From Sanderia malayensis (Eukaryota; Cnidaria; Scyphozoa; Semaeostomeae; Pelagiidae): 64,000 nt of DNA. The notes under the pieces are model-generated. The model had not been told where the DNA came from. It saw only the letters and a list, made by a program, of their open reading frames with translations, and did not search any database. The position numbers and the translations under genes were made by a program. Of the stretch, positions 44,757 through 57,600 are shown in pieces (position 1 is the first letter of the stretch; each line of letters opens with the position of its first letter). Location of the stretch: positions 744,001 through 808,000 of the forward strand of contig RQOL01000861.1 in assembly GCA_013076295.1 (NCBI GenBank), given 5' to 3'.

Positions 44757-46853
44757 TCAAACTGTGCCAATGTCTGGAAACTCTTGTACTTCAGCAGGGG
44801 TATTTTCTTTGTATAAAGCAGGGTCTGCTCTAAACTCAACAGTTTTTAATGGCATGTTACCAAACAGACCAGTGAAGACATTCAAACACTCAGTTCTCTT
44901 GATGAAACTTGTTTCTGACCACAGGGTTTCATTACTGGTACACTGCTCACATATAAAACGTTTTCTTGCAGTTACTTTAATTGGCGCTTTTCTTGTTAAA
45001 TTGGCAATAAGGAAATTCATAGCAATGTCTTCGCAGTTCATTTTATTATCAATGTAATGTAAAATAGAAAGTGGCATCTTGTGCGTAAATAAATGATTGT
45101 AAATGTTGTGATAGAAAGCAGCACCAGTTAGAACCATTGAAATATCATTACTCCATGTTGAGTGGTAATGTATTTCATTTTTTGAGAATGAAGTCTCAGA
45201 TTGCTTGTGGTATCGTGCTGGAAATCCGATAAGACGATCAGGATATTGCCTCCAAACGTTGTATGCAAACTCAACCTCTGTGTCAGTTAACATTGAGATG
45301 TCATCATCTATTGATAGAACAGCTTCTGTTTCAATTTCTTTATATGGATAAAAGCGATTAGTCAACTTGTTGCTTTCCGATTTAACAACAACCCATGGTT
45401 TATTTATGACTGGCCAAAACGTCCTCAAAGGTAATGATTTATTTGGATTGTTCCAAACAATGATGATTTTTGATAAGCTTTGGCATTTGCTTAACCTTTC
45501 CATCAATTTAAATAACATGTGTACTCTATTATAGGTAAGGATGACCACAGTGAATCCTCTATTTATTTCCTGAGAAAGAGGTACAAAAAATGGTGGCCAA
45601 CTTCCATCAGTAAGCTTATGGTTTTCAAATGTAGAAACATCACCATTCCAATCTGTATAGGTCTTTGCAACTTGTGGTGACAATCTGTCATTCAATATCT
45701 GAATTGTTGTTAAAGCTATTTGTCCAACAGAAGAAAAGTACTTTCTCCAAAGAAATAGTGCTTGAATTCTAAGGGAATTTTTTTGATTGGCATCAAATGA
45801 GTTCAGAAACTCACGTAGATTTTCAACTTGATTTCGATTGATTATTACTGATGCCCTTTTCCAGTCGATGACTGATGAAAAAGGCAAAGGATAACCTTGA
45901 AATACAACTGGGATGCACCCAGCCATCAATGAATCTGCTAAGAATGTTTTCCATAGCCCAAACGAGGGTATCACCAAGCAGAAGTCACTCTTCTTCAAGA
46001 CACTGGGATAATTGTAGTATGAACCTTTGCTGCAGCGAGTGTCAATAGAATCTTTTACACTGTAACCATTACAGAAAGACAAATTGAGAACTTCATTATT
46101 ACCATTGATTAACTGCTCAAAAGCATCCTTGAGTGAATTCAATACCACTCCATTAGAAATCGTAAGAAGCCATGTTCTTTTGTCCACAGATACAGCCCCA
46201 CTGTAACCAACAACATGATCCACATCAATCAATGTGTTTGGAATTGGTATGCTTATATCAAAGTTGTGCCTAAAATTGAGCATGTTGAAACTCCCACTTG
46301 CAATAATGGCTTGTCCAATATTTACTGTCAGAGGGTTTGCAGATGAAGTTTTTTCTTGAAAAAAGTTAAATAGGATATGATTTTGTCCATTGTTCCAATA
46401 TTTCAAGGATGATAATGCTTTTCCTGCATAATCTCTCAGCACTCGTTTTTCTGATAGGATATCAATATTAGGGATAAAGACACAAGCCTCAGTTGGGTCA
46501 TGGGTCAAGAAACTGCTCTCTTTCAAAGACTTGATTATTTTCATAAATTCATCAGAGTGGGGTGGAAATATATCAAGCCCATCAGATGTTCTGTATCGAA
46601 TGTATTGGTATACATAAACTTTGATTTTCCATTCCGTATCTACTTTACATTTGAAGTAGTTAAAACATGAATGCATCCTGCAATTACGTTGAGTTTTGTT
46701 CTCTGTGAGACTGCCATCTAGTAGTCTGATGCTCGTGGCTTCTTTTCTGTCAATATTAGTTTTACCTGAAAATATTTCCATAAATATTGTGAGCCAAATC
46801 CCCAGTAGTACCAGGATCAGGAGAAGCATGAAGTAGCGAAATTTCAATGGCAT
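44757..46853 (-). CDS. EXT2: Exostosin-2 (heparan sulfate copolymerase subunit)
   Basis: One uninterrupted 698-codon frame, close to the 718 residues of human EXT2. Layout: short cytosolic tail, signal-anchor at about residues 8-26, stem, CRMHSCF at 59-65, exostosin/GT47 domain to about 385 (KVYVYQYIRY, DWKRASVIINR), then the GT64 domain from about 433 (FTVVILTYNRV) with the metal-binding SIDDD at 514-518, MVLTGAAFYH, NCEDIAMNFLIAN, and the end FPDIGTV. Several stretches (EIETEAVLSIDDDI, NCEDIAMNFL) are near identical to vertebrate EXT2. The family acts in the Golgi with EXT1 to polymerise alternating GlcUA/GlcNAc chains of heparan sulfate. The gene has no introns here, which is unusual for EXT2. 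Confidence 0.95.
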   Translation of the reverse strand: MPLKFRYFMLLLILVLLGIWLTIFMEIFSGKTNIDRKEATSIRLLDGSLTENKTQRNCRMHSCFNYFKCKVDTEWKIKVYVYQYIRYRTSDGLDIFPPHSDEFMKIIKSLKESSFLTHDPTEACVFIPNIDILSEKRVLRDYAGKALSSLKYWNNGQNHILFNFFQEKTSSANPLTVNIGQAIIASGSFNMLNFRHNFDISIPIPNTLIDVDHVVGYSGAVSVDKRTWLLTISNGVVLNSLKDAFEQLINGNNEVLNLSFCNGYSVKDSIDTRCSKGSYYNYPSVLKKSDFCLVIPSFGLWKTFLADSLMAGCIPVVFQGYPLPFSSVIDWKRASVIINRNQVENLREFLNSFDANQKNSLRIQALFLWRKYFSSVGQIALTTIQILNDRLSPQVAKTYTDWNGDVSTFENHKLTDGSWPPFFVPLSQEINRGFTVVILTYNRVHMLFKLMERLSKCQSLSKIIIVWNNPNKSLPLRTFWPVINKPWVVVKSESNKLTNRFYPYKEIETEAVLSIDDDISMLTDTEVEFAYNVWRQYPDRLIGFPARYHKQSETSFSKNEIHYHSTWSNDISMVLTGAAFYHNIYNHLFTHKMPLSILHYIDNKMNCEDIAMNFLIANLTRKAPIKVTARKRFICEQCTSNETLWSETSFIKRTECLNVFTGLFGNMPLKTVEFRADPALYKENTPAEVQEFPDIGTV

Positions 46854-47064
46854 GACTGTGGTGGCCTAACTTCTCCAAAATTCGTGGATAAAATTGTCAT
46901 GTCATGTCAGCGTCAGTCAGGGTTGCCAAATGAAAATTTTGGTCCCATCCCAAATTGACAACAATGTTTTTTTCACAATTTCCTCCGCACTGAAACAAAA
47001 TTTGCCATTGTTTTTTTGCTCCACCGCAAGGCTCGCACACACGAATATGCAAAAGATGTCAACA

Positions 47065-47440
47065 TACCGTAAATCCTCGAATTAGCCCCCTGGGGGCTTA
47101 TTTATTTTTGACATTTTTAGAGGGAGGCTTATTCGAGGGGGGGGCTTATAAAGCTATCTGAAATATGGCACAAAATTTGATGTTGTTACTGGGAAAAGAA
47201 ACGGGAAATTGGTTTAATTGTTCCAGCAAAGTATTTTGCATACACAGATAAACAGAAGAATGCTCAGATATTGGTGAAAAAACGGTTAGAAAAACAAAAT
47301 TTTCCTCGCTGTACGCAAATATCAGCATGTTAGGGGTGGGGGCTTATTCGAGGGGGGCTTATTAACAATTTGTAGTCCTAGGGTGGGGGCTTATTCGAGG
47401 GGGGCTTATTCGACAGGGGGCCAATTCGAGGATTTACGGT
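47065..47440. mobile_element. TACCGTAAATCC inverted-repeat element, possible 9-bp TSD
   Basis: The ends CCGTAAATCCTCGAATTAG and complement enclose GGGGCTTATTCGAGG repeats at both sides and a short unrelated core. ATGTCAACA occurs at 47056-47064 and 47441-47449, a 9-bp direct repeat at the borders. It lies upstream of EXT2. Its smaller relative is at 37188-37283. Non-coding. Confidence 0.7.
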
Positions 47441-47734
47441 ATGTCAACACAGATATTTTCTTTGGTTTCCAAATTCAAAAATTCATGACATAGGCTGTAC
47501 ACACTCGGGCAAACGTCAATCAATAAATTTCAAAAAAATTGGAATTTAAAGCAACAAGGTGCCCCCACAGCTTATTTTTTTATTGGCTAAAACTATAGAT
47601 TCGAATACGCTTATATTTTTTATGACAAGTAGTTTCTGATTTACGAGGACAAGAGTACCATTATTATTATTCCGTGGGTAACTTTTAGGGCTGGAGTGAG
47701 TCTGGACTGACATCATAATAGGAGCCCCGTTTTT

Positions 47735-47842
47735 GACTCGCGACGCGCATGCGCAAGCGAGTATATGTTGGTGAGTGGGGAAAATGTTGTGTTCTGTGTC
47801 TGTGTCTGTGTCTGTGTCTGTGTCTGTGTCTGTGTCTGTGTA
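47735..47842. repeat. TGTGTC microsatellite with dispersed segment
   Basis: GACTCGCGACGCGCATGCGC is followed by TGTTGGTGAGTGGGGAAAAT and then about six to seven TGTGTC units (about 47800-47839). It is the inverted counterpart of 985-1076. Confidence 0.7.
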
Positions 47843-49429
47843 GACTTCCTACTTGCCCATATAAGGTATGTGCCTCAGATTCAAACGTTCACTTTTGATT
47901 TGAAGTGAGGCAACCAAGTATGATATCACTTTGCAAGTTTTTCATTGGATAAAATGTAAACTTGTTGAAATAACAAACAACATGACGTACCATACTAGAT
48001 GCTGGGCACGCTGTGGCAGGGGGGGACCACGAGCACGATCACACACGGAGACGGGGAGCATTTTTGACTCGTTGGATTGGAAGCATCAGGTGAAAAGAAG
48101 AAAGTTTTCTAGCTGTATGCTTATGCAACTAATACAACAATTATAGTATTTCATTTTTGTTTTGGAAAATGATAGTTTTTTAACTTGATGAAACAAGATC
48201 GAAAACTGGAGTCAAAATGTTTGCGTGAGTGGTCTCAAAACAAAGGTTTTTTGAATTTGCTGCGCCAACACTAAATTCGTCTCTCTCCATAAGTCTCGCA
48301 AGACGAAACTCTTCTGAAGACCTGGATTGGACCGTAACAACTGAAGACAAAACAGTACAATGAACAAAACTCATATGATTCCATAGAATTAATGTTTAAC
48401 AGTTGCCAATAATTTATTAAATAACAAATGAACTAACCAATTATCAACATAAGTTTTATTTTCAAAACGGGCATCCAGCTCTTTCAGAGATATCTAGGTA
48501 GGCCTTCACAACCCGATTCTTTATCATCACTGCCGTACCCAGCTCTCGGTCTTCTTGCTCTTGCAAGAGGTTCTCCTTCGTGCGAGTTTCAACTATACGA
48601 ACTGACTACTGAATAGTCTTCGTCTTCTTCGCTATCCTCAGGAAGACTTCGTCCTTCGTTGTCAGAGGAATTTGTTTTGAGCTACTATTTTCGCAATCCG
48701 ACATGACATTTTGAAAAGATTTTAGCCAGACACTGTTTCAACACAGGCCGGGCAGCTCTTGTTCAAAGAACAATAGTTGAAGAACAATAGCTCGGTTCAT
48801 TCTGACGTCACACTGAATCAAAATCTTGAAAGTTTTATTTTTTTCAAAATTTGTTAACATTTCTGTTTTAATTGAAAGCAACGAGAATTGACTCATAATG
48901 TGAGGAAAATATAGCGCAGACCTGGCTGTGTTTGAGCTTGGAAAAAACATACTTAAACTCGTCAGAAAACACTCAAAATAGGTTCATAGTGATACTCAGA
49001 TCTTTTTCTCTCCATCTCCGTAAAAAAATCGTTATCTCATTTCAGGCTGCATAAGCCCTTTAATTTAATATTACTTTCTTCACTTTCTGGATAATACAGT
49101 GAAATAAAAGCCATCTGTCGCGAGTCACCTCAAGGTTCCTTTGATTTCCTGTGCTGAAGCAACGACAGTTTCTCTCTCACACGATTGACTCGATATTCTT
49201 TGATGATTAGAAACAGGTCGGCTCATTATGGAATTGAAACTTGAAAGGCTTGTGAAGAGCTTGCAGTTGTGGGAAGAAAATACAAAATTCTCATGTAGTT
49301 GTTGCTTATCGAGGATGGGATTGATCGTAGAGAAAACTAGACTAGACTGATGATAGTGATATATATAACCAAATACGCATTCGAACCTGTAGTTTTAGCC
49401 AATAAAAATAAGCTGTGGGGCACTTTAAG
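47843..49429. other. Non-coding stretch with one decayed acidic frame
   Basis: No intact gene. On the minus strand 48702-48470 begins ATG TCG GAT (MSDCENSSS) and, after a frame change, reads SLPEDSEEDEDYSVVSSYS, a Ser/Glu/Asp-rich N-terminus of a kind seen in many transposon-linked cnidarian proteins. It is too broken to name. The rest is AT-rich. Confidence 0.35.
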
Positions 49430-50705
49430 TATCAGAATGATATAATAGTGAAATTTGCACCGTTTTCATCGTCGGTCACAGTAGAGGTAGTGCTATGGGG
49501 TGTGCAACTAACTAGGTAAATGGTGCAAATGGCGTACCTTGCAATTGAATTTTAATATCTTTTAAGGTAACATAAATATTAAGAATGGTATAATAGTGAC
49601 ATTCGCATCAATTCGATCATCAGCTGCAGTAGTGTAGAGGTATTGCTACGGGGTGTGCACCGACCAGGTAAGTGGTTCAAAGTTCGAATCTCTGCAGATG
49701 AATTTTAATACTTTTCAAGCAAATCAAATATGCAAAATGGAATAAGAATGACATTTGCATCTCTTTTGCCATCGGTTGGAGTGGCGTGGAGGTATTACTA
49801 CGGGGTGTGCACCGACTAGGTAAGTGGTTCGATATGAAGTGGAAGCAGGTAAATTTACATTGATGTAAGTATAATTATCATTTATCATTGATATTCTCGC
49901 TACTTTAAGAATATAAATGATAAATGATAATAATAAAACTCTGCTACCTTACTTTAAATCATTCTCGTAAAGTTTCAAGTATGAAAGATCGTAAACACAA
50001 AACGCATGGATGGAAAACGGTGGGGGTGATTGTGCGCATGGGGAAAATAAGCAGGGGTCATTGCGCGATTCGTGGAAAAACAAGGGGGAGGTAAATTCGT
50101 TCTGCGTTTTCTCTAGAGGTCTTTTCTTGTAACAAGAAGTTGATCCGTCTCCCCATAGTTTTTCATGTGCGAGCGTATGACCCCTTACTATTTACAACCA
50201 TTCGCGCGATGTCCCCTAACTGTTATGCGCCACTATTAATATATCCATTGTTAACATTGGTCCTCTGCTAGATATCATGTCACTGACTGTTTTTATTGGA
50301 CTGCACTAGTTCTTGGCGCACAATTATGTAACTGAACTGTACTCTTTTTAATTACTTATCTAATTTACCTGATTTAATTTTCTTATGATAATCATGGTGA
50401 CTTATACTTATATCAATCTAAATGACTTACCCGGCTGTTGAACCACTTACCTGGTCGGTGCACACCCCGTAGCACTACCTCCACGCTACTGCAACCGATG
50501 ATCGAACTAATACAAATGTCAGTATTATTCCTTTCTGAATTAAGTTGCCCTAAAAGTATTAAAATTCAATTGTAGGGAAACGCAATTTGCACCACAGACC
50601 TGGCTAGTTGCACACCCCGTATCACTACCTTTACACTACTGCGATCGATGATACAAATGATGGAAGTTTCACTAATCTTCAATTCTGAATATTTATGTTT
50701 AATCA
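49430..50705. repeat. Inverted array of ~150-bp units (FB-like)
   Basis: Three direct units, marked by GGGGTGTGCA at about 49497, 49650 and 49802, are spaced about 152 bp apart and include AGGTAGTGCTA, GGTAAGTGGTTC and AATTTTAATA. After about 600 bp of unique sequence two units in opposite orientation follow, marked by TGCACACCCC at about 50460 and 50610. Inverted arms built of tandem units resemble Drosophila foldback (FB) elements. A 16-bp-arm ATAAATGATAAATGATAAT-type hairpin lies at about 49870-49935. No coding capacity. Confidence 0.75.
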
Positions 50706-51605
50706 CAAACAATCGCAATTTCAACCACTTTAATCATCTTGACATCGAGTAAAAGAACATGGGAAAATGTAAAGAGTCGAGCATAAAACCCGTTTTTAAT
50801 TCAATATTATACCTCCTTCTGGTTTTAAAATTATGAACGATGATGAAATTGTGATTTATTCCACCATGAGAGCTCATGAAAGTTATTTTGTAGCTATGTT
50901 TTACAAACTTTTTCTGAAGTTCATTTTAAAATACTATCAAGCCCTCGCCGAAGTCTTCGGGTATTGAGGTATCAAATTCTGCGACCAAAAATAGTGCTGT
51001 TCGCAAAGTTTTATCAACTTTGATAATTTTACTTTTTGATATTTTACTGGAACGCAAAGCACGAGACTGAAATTCGTAACTCTTATGGTTTCTGTTTTGA
51101 GTAGCTGATTCGGGAGGGTTGGGTAGTCCTTCTCCAGTTCTTCAGTTTATGTTATATTTCAAATTTTCTTCACATTTGTTTATCTGTTCCATTTTTGCCT
51201 TGTTCTTTAAGTCACGAATCATCTTTCCACACATTTTGAGGGTCAAGTAAAAAAACTAAAGTATATTCAAGGAAAGTTTGAATATTTACATAATAATCAT
51301 CAGTTGGGTTAATATATTTACAAGCGTTGCAAGAGACAAGAACAATAAACTGTTTAACCATGCTACGTGCAATGAAATTAAATACCACCATACGTTAATG
51401 AAATATAAAAATAGCTGAATCTGTTGCACTGATCAATATATACATGAACTGGAAGAATATAACAACCATCAGTGTCATTGATTTTCTACCAAATGCTTCA
51501 ATAAGTACTTAAACATACCAGCCTTATTAGAACAACAAATGAAATGTTACATAACTTACTTAATACATAGAAAAACAGATGAAAAATTCTTACAATTCTT
51601 GTTGT
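50706..51605. other. 3' flank of the dynein gene
   Basis: No gene found. Contains the dynein 3' UTR on the minus strand, immediately below 51606. The rest is unremarkable AT-rich sequence. Confidence 0.5.
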
Positions 51606-54600
51606 TCATGTGTTGAGTTGACAGAGCAGAGCAACTCCTCTTTTGATCCAATGAGCTGCAGGCAGTGACGAAGGAATCTTGATTTCCATGACAAAATTAG
51701 TCGAATGACCAGTTGTGGACAATGTTCCACGTCTCTCGCTTGTCTTGTAAACAGGTGCGGAATAATCTAGTCGTTCTACTTGCTCTCCTTTCTTACAAGG
51801 ACGTAGCCAAATCTACAAATAAAACCAGCTAATCAGTCACAGAGCACAATGAAAAGTCATCCATACCAAGTTCAACTACTGTTATGTACCACCAAGGTAA
51901 CATTATTCCTGTTAATGAGATCCCCTTCAAGACCAGATGCAATTCCAGTAATGCAGAACTCAAGAAAACATTAGATGCATTTCAAGTACACTGCTTTGAT
52001 GTTGTTCAATGGTTCACTTCATTATCATATACTTCACCACGACACTTAGTTATCGTATATGTAATATTCCGTTAAACCAAACCAAGCCATATTTTTACGT
52101 AGTTTTATGAGCCTGGGCAACTGTGCTATGCAATAAACAGAAATTCACATCATAATTTTAATCAATTAATGCAGATTATCAAGCTTACCACTGGCATGGC
52201 ATCGTGAAGTGCTTTGGGCAACGATTCTCCAATAACTTTCTTCTCAGCATCCCATCTGGCTCCTTCCATATACAATCCACTGACATAAACACCTAAAATC
52301 ATAAACCAATGTCACTTGAATACAACAGAGTAAATTACAAGCATAAATGGTGCGATGTAATGATAGAAGAGTGGTAGAGGGGTAATTCAATCAGTAAATT
52401 CGATGCTAAGTCAAAAACGTATTCAATATCTATCTTCCAGCATTATCATAACGTAATCCAAACAATCAAATCAATCATGTATTCGCAATATGAAAATGAT
52501 CAAAAATAGACAGTTAGCCAAATCAATCAACTACAGTTAAGATATGAAAACATACCATCTTCTGGAGGCTTATCATAATCTTTGTTTTCCAGAATTTCGA
52601 AGTCAAAGCTCAGCAGATCGATCGGAATGGTGTATTTTCTGGCAAAATTTTGCTGGGAACCTGAAATGAATGAAAACAAGCATATTACAACATAGCCCCA
52701 GGAAACATATTACATAATCAGACTTCATATAAATTATGCCGTGTATTAAAAGTACTACATTAACTGCACACCATTTTATTACTGATTCACAGCAAACAAC
52801 TATATCATCTCTTGGAGGTAAGCGCTAAAATGAACTTCAAGAAAGCCTGGCATTGTTACCTGTTAAGAAGGCTTGAGTGAAGAAGAATCCAGAAATCCAG
52901 AAGATGATTGGTGGACCACTATCATACCAATCTTGGAGAAACTTCAGACGATCAATCAAATCTTTTACATAACTTCCAAGCGGTTTCAGTGATGGGTATG
53001 ATTTAGCTTTCCACATATTCGGTATTTTGCCATTCAATATACTTTGTGCTAAATCTTCCAATTCGGAAGACATTACTACCAATCCCTTTAAAAGAAAGAA
53101 ATATAACTCTACTTTGATGCCTACCACTGATTTTACAGAAGAATTTTAATTCATTTAATAGAAATAGAAGAACCTAGCATTCTCAGACCTTGATGGCTTT
53201 CTTCAAATTATTCAAGCTCTGTCTAACAACAGTTATCAGATTATTAAATCTGACCATCTCTTGTACTAATACTGTGTTCATGCTCTACAATAAAAATAAT
53301 AACATTTCATCATTCAGTGTCTATTAGTGCAACAACATCTATTCGCAAATGATAAATCCATTCAATATCATAAATTAAATGAATAGTTCCATAATAAATA
53401 AACAGTGTTATTTCCGTACCTGAGTGTATGTTGTTGGGTATTTTCTAAGTGCAGCCTCATTATCGAAGTTTTGGGGAAGCTTTTGCAAAATATCCTCAGC
53501 AACTTCTGTAAGAACCTCATCGTCAGATTTACCACCACTTGACGATGCACGAGCCTAGCAAAAGAAATTTATTTATTTTGAACCATTGTTAAGCTATAGT
53601 TGTACTAACAATTCAGTCTACAACTGCAGTACTCGATTCGAACGCATGCTGTACTTGTAATATTGAATTAGAGAAGTTTTGTTAAAGCACAGGCCTACCT
53701 GCGTGAGTAGAATGCTATCAAATAGCAGTATCGTTTCTTGTTGGTCTTTTGTGATGTCTGCATTAGCGTGCATTCCAAATACCTCTGGGTGTGGTATTAT
53801 AGGCAGTGATTTGGCGTAGTCGGTGTACGATTCATACTAGAAGATCGAATTGAGAAATAAACGTTATTTGTCAGATAAACGCGAACGGTATGAATTTGGG
53901 AAAAATTCTGGCTAATGATAACAAGACAGCGATCACAGATTAGAAATTAGCTTACAAAACAGACCAAAAAGAGCATTGGGTGAAAGGGAGACTAGAAATA
54001 GACCAGCAAAAGAATGATAAAAACACAACCAAATACAAAAATAAAAACAGCAAGAAATATTGACCAAAGACGGAGGAAAAGTTATAGGAATATCAAAATG
54101 CAGAATTAAAAGAAAACCAGGATTTTGACAACGACAACGTTTATAAATCGAAATAGAAATAAATAGATAGAAAGAGACTTATAAACGTTGATAAACAGAA
54201 AAAGATATTGGATTTATAAACGAATAAGAAAAGAATCCATTAAGTGGATACAAAGCGAACAGACAGAATATTACGCTTTGAATGTAATGATGGAAAAAGA
54301 TAGCGAAAGATTGATAGGATTGCAACTTACATCTCCATCAGGTGGTGCAAAATACGTCCCACTTGGCGAGAAGAGATATTTATCTTCTTTGAAAATTTCA
54401 TAACAGTAACAAGTGTCAAGGATTGTTAATAGAGTTCTTCGATCTCGATCATCGGTAACTCTTCCACCATAGTTACATTCACCCGTCAAGTACTTTAATG
54501 CATCCAGTGGAACCTCCTGCAAAACAGAAAAGACATTGCAATGGATTATCTTTCCACACTCCACATTCCACGAAAATCAAAAAACAGGTATAGTTGGTAA

Positions 54601-57600
54601 AGCATTAAAATAACTTACATCATAAGCATCGAGGAACATGTGTAACTGTCTCACGCTGATTCTCAAATCGGTTTCGTTAAATTCGTATGGAATATTCCAA
54701 CCAAGTGGGCCAAATTTTCGCCTTTCCTGCGTCAATGCATGGAAGAAGCACAAGCCAAACAGCATTTTCTTGAACTCATACTACAATAAAAACATGCCAA
54801 TGTCAGAGCATTGTAATTCGCTTAGCAATGCGGAATGATAAAATTCGTTGTTCCTGATAATGACTTACCGGTTTCTTGCAACTGGAAAAGAAGTCCGGAT
54901 CACCAATAGGATCACTGAGGTAAGACCGGTATATGTTTGATCGGAGTCCTTTAGGAGGCTCATTGGTTAACTTCACTCCATTTTGAAGAACCGTTACAGG
55001 GAAATGCGGTGATGGGTAACTTGTGAGCCAAAGTCGAAAATCTGGATGCGTGGACTCGGGATTCAAATCCTGAAACAAAAAGAATCGATAAACAGGTAGC
55101 TTTAAATTCGAGTTATAATTATACCCTTGATAATATTAGCTACATAGTATAAGCTACAAAAATAACAAATTAGCCACAAAGCTGAAGAAGTCCATTGAAT
55201 AATAAATTGATTCTAACCTCACAGATTTTTTCAAGTGTTGACATCCAAGAAACGGCAAGATGACAATTCTGAAGAACAACCCAAGTGCCTTCTCTGACAC
55301 CCTTTTCAATCATTTTTAATGCAATTGGGCCTTGTCCTTGACCAAGCGATAATGAACTAAGTTTTGAACCACTGAATCCCTGTAACATTCAAACAATATT
55401 TAGCTTATACGCTATACGATAATACAAACAAAAGCTTTATATTATCTTACAATTGATTTCAAAGCAATATATACAGAGTATGGAATCAGTTCTATTGTTG
55501 GTCAGAACAGCATACGACTATCATTGTTATCTTACTTGATCATCGGCAAATTTAAGAAGTGCAACCATGGGATCAGAGCCAGGAGACAGGATGAATATAA
55601 TAGGAGCAATACTGCTGGAATCATTGAACGATTTTGCCAAATCAAAAGGCGGCGGTTCAATGTAAAGTTTGCCAAGTTTTGCAGTAACAAATTCCTGTAT
55701 TGCAGGCACAATCTGAGCAGAAGGAGAATCAATGAATTGTTACATTATGGTCTGGATCATAAGGTCGACGTGTAAATGCATGGTATCTCATATACATGCA
55801 ATAAGGAGATAATGTTAGTGGCAATCATCCTTTACCTTGTCGGGTCTTAAACAACGCAGGATTAGCATCTTCTGGAATAACTCAAGTCTTTCGTTCCATT
55901 CACCAGGTAGATCTTCATGGTGAGGATTCTATAAAAGCGACCATGTTCCATATGAAATTCATTAGCCAGAGGCTCCAAAGATTGTAAGAAAAGATAAATT
56001 TGAAAGGCTTACATTGCTGTCATAAATCTTTTTCCATCCGTCCTTGTAAGCTGGGAACTTCTTTCTCAAGCCTTGGAACCTTTCGGAATGAAAATCATTT
56101 AAAACATGCCCGAACTGAAAAATACACTTTTGCAGTAGTGTATTAATATTTGATCGCACTAATGGCTAATTTAGGCTTTTTATAATACCTCGGCATTTCA
56201 TCCAATCTGCAAATTTCATCCCATGATTGTTTCGGGAGCCAGCTGGCTGGGTTATCATGTGGATTATCCAGACCAACACCCCCAGTCAATAGGAATCGCC
56301 ATTCCAGCTCTTCAACTTCATGATTGTGTTTCAGCAAATTAACACATAGCAGCAACGAGAAAAGCAGCTAGAAAAATAATACCGGTTATAATACCATGCA
56401 TAGAAAGTCGAAACTTGTCGGGAGCTGCTTTCTGAGGCCGACATCCCAATGATATAATACACATCTAATACCACAGGGTGTCTGATTGACAACTGGAAGC
56501 TTCAGTAGCTTAATACTACATTCTACAGTACTTACGGCTATATTATATGATTACAACACTTTATGACCTTCGTAAGTATGGAAATTCACTGTCTAATCAC
56601 TCTATCTACTCACTTTCTATTCTCTATGATTTCAACTCTAATGTATCTTACAACTAAGCAAGCCTTTATAACCCATTCGCATTACCTTTTAGAGAAGTAC
56701 CTAAAACAGGCCCATAGAAATATCATAGATCAAAAGTCAGTTTACACTAACCTTGTCCTTTTCAAACAAAGATCGGCAAACGTTGCAGTAAAGAGAATAC
56801 GTGAAATGGCTTTTAAGATTACTCAATCTGCAAAAAAGACATAACAAAATGGTTTCAACATATCGTACAAAATCCTGGCAATAAAATGATTCGCTTTCTT
56901 TTTCAACAAAAAAAGGACCTGCTACCTGAGCGAGGTTGTAACAAAAGCACTTACCTTTTATCGATATCTTCAGACTTTTCGGAGTTATCAATTGAGCTGA
57001 TGAACAAATTAATGAACCATCCAAGGGAATATTGGTACATTGGTTCAATATTGGCAAGGTCGGCAATGGAAAAGAACAAAACTGTTGAATGGATTGCTAT
57101 TGGCTTGTACTGCATTCGAGTTTCGTCGATTTTAGCTTCTGTCTCTTCCGCAATGGCCTTTAAAAAACATCAAGTAATATATAAACATTAAATATCAAAA
57201 CTACCAAAGTATCTAAACATTAGAGTATCAAACATCAGTAAAAGTAAAAATTCAGCATAATAATACAAAACAACAACAATCATATTTTTTGGTTTTATGT
57301 TGTTTAGAGGCATTTTTCATCGAAAACCCATTTTACATCACAATTTGCAGGTTGAGTAAATCAAGAACTTATTGAACATTAATGTACAAACAGTACGATA
57401 AAATAGAGATGATGATAAAACGTACCTGCTTTTCTGCAATTTCATCAGATAATGTTTTAGAAGATGAAAGAACTTGAATGGCAGTCTCATCTTCTAAGAT
57501 ATTGCCTTCTGAAGACGAGAGAACTTCAAGGATCTTGTCTTCAATCTCCTTTAGTTGTCTTTTATTTTCAGCACTTTGCAGTATCAATGCATTCTTCTCT

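Noticed and set aside
44764..45057. 97-codon frame on the plus strand
   Set aside because: It is the antisense shadow of the conserved EXT2 C-terminus.
47931..48374. Short frames on both strands downstream of the TGTGTC repeat
   Set aside because: No domain, no splice-consistent partners and ordinary base composition.
49650..49690. GGTAAGTGGTTC...GTTCGAATCTC resembling tRNA A/B boxes (SINE head)
   Set aside because: The B-box-like word is present in only one of the five units and no cloverleaf can be drawn; the array structure explains the repeat better.
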